Shown piece by piece: positions 1-5,298 of a stretch of DNA of 6,619 bases. The stretch is from Candidatus Peregrinibacteria bacterium (GTDB lineage: Bacteria; Patescibacteriota; Gracilibacteria; UM-FILTER-43-11), in the NCBI GenBank assembly GCA_030618315.1, contig JAUXDO010000062.1, forward strand, positions 1-6,619, read 5' to 3'. The notes below the pieces were generated by a model. That model ran no database searches, was not told the DNA's origin, and saw nothing but the letters and a program-made list of their open reading frames with translations. Numbering within the stretch: the stretch's first letter is position 1; each line of letters starts with the position of its first letter. The position numbers and the translations under genes were made by a program.

Positions 1-1380
1 CATATCTCTTAGTAATTGGCGGTCATTTTTTAATTGATCATCGATACGATTTACTGAATGCATCACGGTTGTGTGATTCCTTTTTCCTAGCAGGCTTCCA
101 ATTTTAGCAAGTGACATTCTGAGTTTGGTTTTTGCTATATACATTATTACCTGACGAGGAACCATACATTCACGAGCGCGGGAAGCGCCGATTACATCAC
201 TTCTGGAAACAGTATAGTAGTTTGAAACAGATTCTATCAGGGCATCAATAGTAACAGCGCTTCTTGAAACAGGGTCTCCGGCGGCATAGCCGATTATCTT
301 AATCTCTTTTTTCGTTTCACGAAGCATTTCGGCGATAGATTTAACAGTAGGAGAAGTGTGATCCAGTTCATAATTAGCAATAGCCCTATTTAAAACTCCC
401 TCAAGAGCGCGAACAGAATTGGTTACATTAAACGCAATAAATTCTAAAACATCATTATTAATAAAAACCTGCGCCTCCTGACATTTATTATGCAGAATCG
501 CTAATCTTGTTTCATAGTCAGGCATTTTAACATCTACAGTCATTCCGGATTCAAAACGTGAAGTAAGACGTTCTTCAAGAAGCTTTAATTCCTGTGGCGG
601 TCTGTCTGAACTGATGATGATTTGCTTACCTGATTCGTAAAGTGCATTGAATGTATGGAAGAACTCTTCCTGAGTACGGTCTTTATTTGCGATAAACTGA
701 ATATCATCGATAATTAAACAATCTACTCTTCTGTATTTATTACGGATACTGTTCATGCTTCTGGATTGAATCGCAGTTACCACTTCATTAACAAAGTTTT
801 CAGTAGTCGTGTAAACCACAAATTTACTAGGGTCATTACGAGTTATCTCATTACCTGTAGCTTGAAGCAAATGAGTTTTCCCAAGTCCTACACCACCATA
901 TATAAATAATGGGTTATATTTATTGCCTGGATATTTGGCAACATTCTGACATGCGGCATGAGCCAATCTATTTTCAGGAGCGGTAACAAAATTCTCCAGT
1001 GTATATTTTGGATTGAATATCTTAGTTACAACACCTTCCTTTGATACTTTTTCGTTTTTATTAGGTAGCTTTCTGGCGGGGTTTTCCGGGAAGTGCTTTA
1101 AAATATCAACCACACGCGGATCAGCTTCAGAAAGCGAGTTATCCACAGAATAAGTAATCTCTTTTATAGACGGATCAATGTTCTTTGCGGCTTTTAATGT
1201 CATTTTTGCAAAATGAGACATATGCCAATTTGAATAAAAAGGAGTCGGCAAACCAATATTTAAAACTCCATCTTTAAAAGAAAGAGCAGCAGTATTTTTA
1301 AACCATGTAATAATTTGAGCTCTATCCAGCTCTTCAGACAATTTTTTGATTATTGAAACCCACTGGTCTTTTAAATTCAT
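1..1380 (-). CDS. dnaA: Chromosomal replication initiator protein DnaA (3' end cut by the window)
   Basis: DnaA is an AAA+ ATPase that binds DnaA boxes at oriC, melts the origin and helps load the replicative helicase; it also acts as a transcription factor. The frame is open for 460 codons from ATG at 1378-1380 to base 1 with no stop, so only a short C-terminal piece can be missing. Domain I is about residues 1-75 (TWFKNTA near residue 26), followed by a short linker. The AAA+ core shows Walker A GGVGLGKT at 162-169 (K168), Walker B LIIDD at 222-226, sensor I SSDRPP at 257-262 and the SRFESG box with R275. Domain IV has the DnaA-box-binding signature PRQ...GKRNHTTVMH, with HTT at 436-438. 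An in-frame TAA two codons upstream fixes the start. No good Shine-Dalgarno is present; only a weak GAAG lies upstream. The family assignment is certain. Confidence 0.98.
   Translation of the reverse strand, partial: MNLKDQWVSIIKKLSEELDRAQIITWFKNTAALSFKDGVLNIGLPTPFYSNWHMSHFAKMTLKAAKNIDPSIKEITYSVDNSLSEADPRVVDILKHFPENPARKLPNKNEKVSKEGVVTKIFNPKYTLENFVTAPENRLAHAACQNVAKYPGNKYNPLFIYGGVGLGKTHLLQATGNEITRNDPSKFVVYTTTENFVNEVVTAIQSRSMNSIRNKYRRVDCLIIDDIQFIANKDRTQEEFFHTFNALYESGKQIIISSDRPPQELKLLEERLTSRFESGMTVDVKMPDYETRLAILHNKCQEAQVFINNDVLEFIAFNVTNSVRALEGVLNRAIANYELDHTSPTVKSIAEMLRETKKEIKIIGYAAGDPVSRSAVTIDALIESVSNYYTVSRSDVIGASRARECMVPRQVIMYIAKTKLRMSLAKIGSLLGKRNHTTVMHSVNRIDDQLKNDRQLLRDM
1139..1147 (+). promoter_or_regulatory. 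Perfect DnaA-box match (TTATCCACA) inside dnaA
   Basis: TTATCCACA matches the classical high-affinity DnaA box exactly. It lies in the linker-coding part of dnaA, across codons 78-81 (Ser-Val-Asp-Asn). A one-mismatch copy, TTATGCAGA, lies at 488-496. A single exact 9-mer may be chance. I saw no box in the dnaA upstream spacer, so this is not evidence for an origin there. If functional, it could serve autoregulation or DnaA titration. Confidence 0.35.
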
Positions 1381-1450
1381 AATTTAGGAACTTCAAAAAA
1401 TTAAAATATATTGTCCGAGAAAATTTGGATATTTATTTTTTTATTGGAAG

Positions 1451-1480
1451 ACTATACTAACAAATATTTCAATCTTTAAA
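1451..1480 (-). promoter_or_regulatory. Possible dnaA promoter
   Basis: Read on the minus strand, TTTAAA (1475-1480) is followed after 18 bases by TATAGT (1451-1456), a 5/6 match to the -10 consensus. This would start transcription near 1444 and give a leader of roughly 65 bases. The -35 is poor and the surroundings are very AT-rich, so other -10-like words (for example TATACT a little upstream) are possible. This is a weak prediction. Confidence 0.3.
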
Positions 1481-1537
1481 AGCGTATTCGATTGACGGAA
1501 GAGAGTGATAGTATATTGATACTTGAAATTTGATAAT

Positions 1538-1687
1538 AAAAGGGATTTCTCGACTCTCTCTGGTCGCTCGAAATGACGATTACCAAAGGGTTGGGAGGGC
1601 GGATTTTCTCTACGAGAAAATCCGCCCTCCCACCAACAAATTCGCCGTCATTCCGAGCAAAGTTTACGTAGTCGAGGAATCCCTTTT
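1538..1687. repeat. 150-base imperfect palindrome made of two inverted copies of a repeat unit
   Basis: The left arm (1538-1610) and right arm (1614-1687) are inverted copies around a 3-base centre. Three blocks are conserved: an outer AAAAGGGATTYCTCGACT, a middle GCTCGRAATGACG, and a perfect inner 19-bp stem. The blocks are separated by about 10 and 14 diverged bases with one indel. I see no transposase frame and no clear target-site duplication. From memory, not checked, words like CTCGACT...GCTCGRAATGAC occur as dispersed repeats in various bacterial genomes. It resembles a REP- or MITE-like nonautonomous element. It could also help end rseP transcripts, because the outer arm ends in CCCTTTT on the minus strand. 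Confidence 0.85.
1592..1632. repeat. Perfect 19-bp GC-rich hairpin at the palindrome centre
   Basis: Bases 1592-1610 and 1614-1632 are exact reverse complements separated by TAC. The core GGGAGGGCGG is far more GC-rich than its surroundings. No T-run follows on either strand, so by itself it is not a canonical intrinsic terminator. The perfect pairing at the centre contrasts with the eroded flanking arms, suggesting recent formation, gene conversion or selection for structure. Confidence 0.85.
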
Positions 1688-1694
1688 CTTAAAT

Positions 1695-2807
1695 CTAATT
1701 AAACAAATTCATTATATCGTGCCACGTAATAACAAATATAAGCCCCATTAATAGAACAAAACCTGTTGAATGAATAATTCCTTCCCATTTTGGACTTGGA
1801 CGCTTGCGGGTAATAGCCTCGAAAATAATAAACAGAAAGCGACCACCATCCAACGCCGGAAAAGGCATAATATTTATTACACCCAGAGAAATTGAGATAA
1901 GAGCCGTAAATTGTAGCAGTGCCATAAATCCCTGCTGAACGAAGTAATGAGTCATTTTAGCAATGCCCACAGGACCAGCCACACCCTCAGGTACAGTCAG
2001 TTTTGCGACTAAGCTAACAATAACGTCTCCAAGCATTTTAACCGTTAATACGGAAAGTCTGCCGACCTCTTTAACTGCATAATAAGGAGCCGAATAAAAA
2101 GGATAACTGACTTCTTTTACGTTAAGAACCATTTGTTCATCTGATATTACAAAACCAAGCTTTCCATTCTCATCCGTTGTAACATCCAAAAATATTTCTT
2201 CACCGTCACTAATAACCATGAGATTCACAGGTTCGTTAGGAGAAAGTAATTCTGATAAGGTATCTGCCTTTGGTACTAATTTATTATTTATACCTACAAT
2301 AACATCACCTGTTTTTAAATCTGTATCAGCAAGTACAGATCCCTCTGAAATTTCATGTATATAAAGTACGTTCTCCACCTCTACAATCCCGCTCTCAATC
2401 CCCTTCTCTAAATCAGATGGAGTAACTAAAAAGGGTTTCATACCAACAGTAAAACCGATTGAAATAATAACCCATGCAAGCAAAAAATTCATAATAACAC
2501 CTGCAACAATAACCGATGTCCGTCTGAGTAGTGATTTAGAAGCAAAACTTTTACTATCCTTAATTACCTTGGGATCCGCACTGTCTTCACCATACATCCT
2601 TACAAAACCACCAAATGGAATCCAGTTTAATGTATATTCAGTTCCCTTCTTATCTTTAAATAATTTTTTGGCTTTTGGAGGCAGGCCCAAACCAAATTCC
2701 TCAACTTTTATACCTGCTTTTCTCGCCATTACAAAATGCCCAAGTTCATGAACGAGTATAAGAATTGAGAATACAATTAGGAATGCGGTTATTGTTATTA
2801 TTATCAT
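1695..2807 (-). CDS. rseP: RseP-family site-2 zinc metalloprotease (M50)
   Basis: This is an intramembrane protease of the RseP/S2P family, which cleaves transmembrane segments of substrates such as anti-sigma factors or leftover signal peptides. It has 370 residues. The zinc motif HELGH is at 20-24 in the first membrane segment (about 3-19 onward). A conserved FGGFVRMYGED block is at 65-75. A second membrane segment with GVIMNFLLA is at 103-111. A single PDZ domain spans about 145-215. The GPVGIA motif is at 278-283, and the third zinc-ligand region NIMPFPALDGG is at 312-322 (D320), followed by a last membrane segment at about 345-362. E. coli RseP has two PDZ domains and is longer; one PDZ is usual in many other bacteria. 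The stop is TAG. The start lacks a Shine-Dalgarno and sits 7 bases from a repeat hairpin. It is probably co-transcribed after pyrH and frr. The substrate is unknown. Confidence 0.95.
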   Translation of the reverse strand: MIIITITAFLIVFSILILVHELGHFVMARKAGIKVEEFGLGLPPKAKKLFKDKKGTEYTLNWIPFGGFVRMYGEDSADPKVIKDSKSFASKSLLRRTSVIVAGVIMNFLLAWVIISIGFTVGMKPFLVTPSDLEKGIESGIVEVENVLYIHEISEGSVLADTDLKTGDVIVGINNKLVPKADTLSELLSPNEPVNLMVISDGEEIFLDVTTDENGKLGFVISDEQMVLNVKEVSYPFYSAPYYAVKEVGRLSVLTVKMLGDVIVSLVAKLTVPEGVAGPVGIAKMTHYFVQQGFMALLQFTALISISLGVINIMPFPALDGGRFLFIIFEAITRKRPSPKWEGIIHSTGFVLLMGLIFVITWHDIMNLFN

Positions 2808-2814
2808 AATTTTG

Positions 2815-2898
2815 TAAGGACTAAGGAGTAAGGACTAAGGAGTAAGCCGTTTTGCTTAATCCTACTTATTCCTTACTTCTTAGTCCTTAGTTCTTAAG
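2815..2898. repeat. Inverted array of 7-base repeats between frr and rseP
   Basis: The left arm is four TAAGGAC/TAAGGAG heptads plus TAAG (2815-2846). An 8-base loop follows at 2847-2854. The right arm (2855-2898) carries five reverse-complement heptads, variants of AGTCCTT. The arms pair almost fully apart from a 3-base bulge and a few mismatches. The array fills the spacer: it ends directly beside the frr stop (2899-2901) and 7 bases from the rseP start codon. In the minus-strand transcript the first arm reads AAGGA-like and the second reads TCCTT-like, so Shine-Dalgarno-like words are paired with their complements. Confidence 0.9.
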
Positions 2899-3456
2899 TT
2901 ATACGGTCATTACATCAGTCTCTTTTGTCTTAGCGGTCTCATCGACTTTTTTATTAAAATCATCTACAACATTCTGTAGTTTCTTCTCAAAACCAGAAAA
3001 CTCATCTTCACTTATCTCTTTGTTCTTTTCCAACGTCTCCAGCTGACTTTTTCCCTCATGACGTGCATTTCGAACTGAAATCTTGGCATCTTCAGCATAT
3101 TTATTCACTAATTTAACCAATTCCACTCTGCGCTCCTCGGTTAATGGCGGAAGTATTAAGCGAATCATTATACCGTCATTAGTTGGATTAAGACCCAAAT
3201 TTGCGTTTGTTATCGCCTTTTCAACATTAGGTAACTGATCACGGTTCCACGGCTGAATTGCAATTTGATTTGATTCAGGGATTGATATGCTGGCAATACC
3301 TTTTAAAGGCATAGTGGTACCAAAACTTTCAACCAATACATTTTCAACCAAAGCAGCATTAGCTCTACCGGTTTGTAGTTTTCCAAATTCTTCATGCAAA
3401 TAATCAAAAGCATCCTGCATCTTACTTTTAGCGTCATTTATAATTTGATCTGACAT
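2899..3456 (-). CDS. frr: Ribosome recycling factor
   Basis: RRF works with EF-G in the cytoplasm to split the post-termination ribosome and release mRNA and tRNA. The protein is 185 residues, exactly the length of the E. coli protein. The three-helix-bundle domain comes from the N- and C-terminal parts, with the beta-rich domain II at about 31-104. Visible family motifs are LQTGRA at 27-32, the ISIPESNQIAIQPW segment at 57-70, LPPLTEERR at 102-110 and SVRNARHEG at 127-135, where R129 and R132 match conserved E. coli arginines. The start is ATG with only AAGA before it, not a usable Shine-Dalgarno at normal spacing. It lies 38 bases downstream of pyrH, the classic neighbour, and is probably co-transcribed with it. 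Confidence 0.98.
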   Translation of the reverse strand: MSDQIINDAKSKMQDAFDYLHEEFGKLQTGRANAALVENVLVESFGTTMPLKGIASISIPESNQIAIQPWNRDQLPNVEKAITNANLGLNPTNDGIMIRLILPPLTEERRVELVKLVNKYAEDAKISVRNARHEGKSQLETLEKNKEISEDEFSGFEKKLQNVVDDFNKKVDETAKTKETDVMTV

Positions 3457-3465
3457 TCTTAAATA

Positions 3466-3500
3466 ATTAAAAATTAAAAATTATGAATTACGAATTATGA
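3466..3500. repeat. AT-rich 7-base tandem repeat at the pyrH-frr junction
   Basis: Five consecutive heptads start with ATTA: two ATTAAAA, then ATTATGA, ATTACGA and ATTATGA. Each carries AATT, so the array is partly self-complementary. The last unit overlaps the end of pyrH and supplies its stop codon (TAA, 3495-3497) and last serine codon. It has the same period as the frr-rseP array but no sequence relation to it. Confidence 0.8.
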
Positions 3501-4211
3501 TACTAAAGTACCGATTTTTCCGCCCTTCGCAGCCTTAAGGATATTCCCTTTTTTATACATATTAAATACTACAATCTCCATTCCGCTATCCCTGCACAAA
3601 GAAAAGGCAGTTTGATCCATCACTTTTAAATTCTTGGAAATAACTTCTTTATAAGAAATCTTTTTATACAATTTTGCCTTCTTATCTTTTTTAGGATCAG
3701 CTGAATACACACCATCAACATTAGTAGCCTTAAGAATTACGTCACATCCAAGTTCAACTGCTCTAAGAGCAGCTGCAGTATCAGTTGTAAAATACGGATT
3801 ACCTGTTCCTCCAGCGCAAATTACAATCCGTTTCTTTTCCAGATGGCGCATAGCACGACGACGGATATATGGTTCAGCAATCTGAGGCAAATCAAGTGCT
3901 GTCGCAACACGACATGCAACTCCCATTCTTTCAATCGCACTTTGCAAAGCAACACCATTCATTATAGTTGCCATCATTCCCATATAATCAGATGTTGTTC
4001 TTTCAATTCCGGCATCTTTGGTATCCCTATATCTCCAGATATTCCCCCCGCCATTAACAACCACCACCTCAATTTTATTCTTATTTAAGGAAGCAATTTC
4101 TTTTGCGATATTATTAAGAGACTTGGTGCATATTCCATTACCACGATCACCTAGTACCTCACCAGAAATTTTTAACATTATACGCTTGTATCCCTTCTTT
4201 TTGATTGGCAT
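3495..4211 (-). CDS. pyrH: Uridylate kinase (UMP kinase)
   Basis: PyrH phosphorylates UMP to UDP with ATP, an essential step in pyrimidine nucleotide synthesis. It belongs to the amino-acid-kinase fold and is a cytoplasmic hexamer in bacteria. From ATG at 4209-4211 it has 238 residues. Motifs: YKRIMLKISGE at 8-18 (phosphate binding), VNGGGN at 52-57, SDYMGMMAT at 74-82, GGTGNPYFTTD at 134-144 (UMP/phosphate binding), KATNVDGVYSADP at 161-173 (ATP side) and MDQTA at 198-202. The frame can extend to a TTG at 4233-4235. I prefer the ATG because the motif then starts at the family's usual distance and because the predicted transcription start falls at or inside the extension. No Shine-Dalgarno is seen for either start. 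It is the first gene of the pyrH-frr-rseP unit. The C-terminus is encoded partly by a repeat unit. Confidence 0.97.
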   Translation of the reverse strand: MPIKKKGYKRIMLKISGEVLGDRGNGICTKSLNNIAKEIASLNKNKIEVVVVNGGGNIWRYRDTKDAGIERTTSDYMGMMATIMNGVALQSAIERMGVACRVATALDLPQIAEPYIRRRAMRHLEKKRIVICAGGTGNPYFTTDTAAALRAVELGCDVILKATNVDGVYSADPKKDKKAKLYKKISYKEVISKNLKVMDQTAFSLCRDSGMEIVVFNMYKKGNILKAAKGGKIGTLVS

Positions 4212-4237
4212 AAGATTTTTGTTATCTGTTCTCAATC

Positions 4238-4266
4238 ATCTTATATGTTTACCAAAAAAGAATCAA
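4238..4266 (-). promoter_or_regulatory. Probable promoter of pyrH-frr-rseP
   Basis: On the minus strand TTGATT (4261-4266) is followed after exactly 17 bases by TAAGAT (4238-4243), a 4/6 match to both consensus hexamers. It lies directly downstream of the 4286-4327 terminator. Initiation is predicted near 4231, giving a leader of about 20 bases to the ATG at 4211. An alternative -10, TATAAG, overlaps it with shorter spacing. Confidence 0.55.
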
Positions 4267-4285
4267 ACTGAATTAGATATTTGAG

Positions 4286-4327
4286 AAAAACAGAAGGCGC
4301 GATTGGCCACCCGCGCCTTCTGTTTTT
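4286..4327. terminator. Bidirectional intrinsic terminator after the cNMP/GAF gene
   Basis: Perfect 16-base arms (4286-4301 and 4312-4327) flank a 10-base loop. The stem is GC-rich in the middle (AGGCGCG/CGCGCCT) and ends in A5/T5, so a U-run follows the stem on both strands. The gene ending at 4338 on the minus strand reads straight into it. No plus-strand gene needs it, so the working direction is minus. It separates the pilT unit from the pyrH unit. Confidence 0.92.
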
Positions 4328-4337
4328 AATAATTAAT

Positions 4338-5219
4338 TTAAAGTACAAACTTCTTCTGATGCAAAATATCCTTCGCCTTATCAGAAGCTCTGCGTGAAGC
4401 CGATTCAATTGTATTACCAGCCTGATCTGCAATCAAAATCATCAAGCGCAATTGATCGTCTTCATAAAGCTGATCCGCATCATCTCTTCTTAGAACTATA
4501 AAACCAGCTCCTTTTAAGTTGATTGATAGATATTGATAATCACCATTTGAAATTATCTGGGATTTTGTTTTGTCGTAATCTGCAAAAGCCTCTGGTGTAA
4601 GATCTTCGCCAGTTGAATAAATCACTCTATAGCTTTCCTCAAATGGATTTTTTAACATCAACACACCTTCATGACTCTCTGTAATAGTTATTAATTTATC
4701 GACCAAAGCTTTTGAAAGCATATTTATGTCATCACGATAAATGCCCATCAATTTATTTATTTCAAACAAAGAAAGGAGCATTGTATTTGTTGTATTCAAC
4801 CTATCGTTTACAGCACCAATAACCGATAGTAAAAATTCCACTCCAGCTTCTGAATCTTCTTTTAGCAATTTTTCAAAATCTTCTTTGGAAATTGAAAGCA
4901 AAGTAACATCTGTGAGAGCTCTCGCTGAAGCAGGTTTTATAACTACTCCTGAAAGAACACCTTCACCCAGAATCTCACCTGACTTTAATTCCGCAATAAC
5001 CTTTTCATTCCCATCAGATGTCTTTTTATTTATCTCAATTTCACCACTCAGTATCAAATAAAAATTGTGGTCTTCGTCACCTTCTTTAAAAATAAAACTG
5101 CCAGCATCAGACTTCACCTCATGTGAAATATGAAGAATGTTCTGAATATGCATCAAACCCGTTGATTGTGCTGTTTGTGTAGTCATGGATTTAAGTTGAA
5201 CGTTGTATGATTTAAGCAT
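4338..5219 (-). CDS. Cyclic-nucleotide-binding-domain protein with C-terminal GAF-like domain
   Basis: This is probably a cytoplasmic signal-sensing protein and carries no enzyme motif. From ATG at 5217-5219 it has 293 residues. Residues about 12-125 form a CRP-type cNMP-binding beta-roll: FIFKEGDEDHNFYLILSGEIEI, then GEILGEG and ARALTDVTLLSI. A helical linker leads to a GAF-like region (about 150-280): LFEINKLMGIYRD, SHEGVLMLKNPF, GFIVLRRDD and a final helix LRLMILIADQAGNTIE. There is no helix-turn-helix, so it is not a CRP/FNR transcription factor. The phosphate cassette looks altered: where CRP has Arg-Ser-Ala, this protein reads Lys-Pro-Ala, so cAMP binding is doubtful. The frame extends to TTG at 5249, but that stretch lies inside a palindrome; ATG at 5186 is another possible start, and none has a Shine-Dalgarno. 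It follows pilT by 79 bases with no terminator between, suggesting co-transcription and a role in pilus control (inference). Confidence 0.8.
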   Translation of the reverse strand: MLKSYNVQLKSMTTQTAQSTGLMHIQNILHISHEVKSDAGSFIFKEGDEDHNFYLILSGEIEINKKTSDGNEKVIAELKSGEILGEGVLSGVVIKPASARALTDVTLLSISKEDFEKLLKEDSEAGVEFLLSVIGAVNDRLNTTNTMLLSLFEINKLMGIYRDDINMLSKALVDKLITITESHEGVLMLKNPFEESYRVIYSTGEDLTPEAFADYDKTKSQIISNGDYQYLSINLKGAGFIVLRRDDADQLYEDDQLRLMILIADQAGNTIESASRRASDKAKDILHQKKFVL

Positions 5220-5238
5220 TAAGTTAGTTTCGAGTTTT

Positions 5239-5292
5239 AAACCACCCAACCGTAGGCGACAATAATCATTGTTGCATTCGGTAGAATGGTTT
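5239..5292. repeat. Imperfect 25-base palindrome between pilT and the cNMP/GAF gene
   Basis: Arms 5239-5263 and 5268-5292 match at about 18 of 25 positions around the loop AATC. Conserved blocks are AAACCA, ACCG and ACAAT. No T-run follows on the minus strand, so it is not a standard terminator. It occupies most of the 79-base spacer and could be an mRNA processing or stabilising hairpin, or a dispersed palindromic repeat. Its presence argues against the TTG start at 5249 for the downstream gene. Confidence 0.65.
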
Positions 5293-5298
5293 GAGCTT

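Larger units (their letters stand above)
1381..1694. other. dnaA-rseP intergenic region, no gene
   Basis: This 314-base spacer is the longest in the window. Bases 1381-1530 are very AT-rich and should hold the dnaA promoter and leader. Bases 1538-1687 are a long imperfect palindrome (separate entry). I found no DnaA box matching TTATNCACA, even allowing one mismatch, so the sequence does not support an oriC here. A small plus-strand frame at 1530-1751 runs through the palindrome and into the 3' end of rseP; I do not consider it a gene. Confidence 0.7.

Noticed and set aside
1381..1694. oriC beside dnaA
   Set aside because: AT-rich, but no DnaA-box match was found even with one mismatch, so the claim has no support from the sequence.
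1530..1751. Plus-strand frame of 73 codons
   Set aside because: It runs through the 150-base palindrome and into the end of rseP on the other strand; no ribosome site and no recognisable protein features.
2815..2898. CRISPR array or intrinsic terminator in the frr-rseP spacer
   Set aside because: Units are 7 bases with no spacers between them, and no T-run follows the hairpin on the minus strand.
4212..4235. TTG-initiated N-terminal extension of pyrH
   Set aside because: The predicted transcription start falls at or inside it, no ribosome site precedes it, and the family motif begins at its normal distance from the ATG at 4211.
3843..4284. Plus-strand frames opposite pyrH
   Set aside because: They are shadows of a clear, fully conserved gene, with no initiation signals of their own.
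5220..5249. TTG-initiated extension of the cNMP/GAF gene
   Set aside because: The extra codons overlap the left arm of a spacer palindrome and add no domain residues; an ATG is available at 5219.
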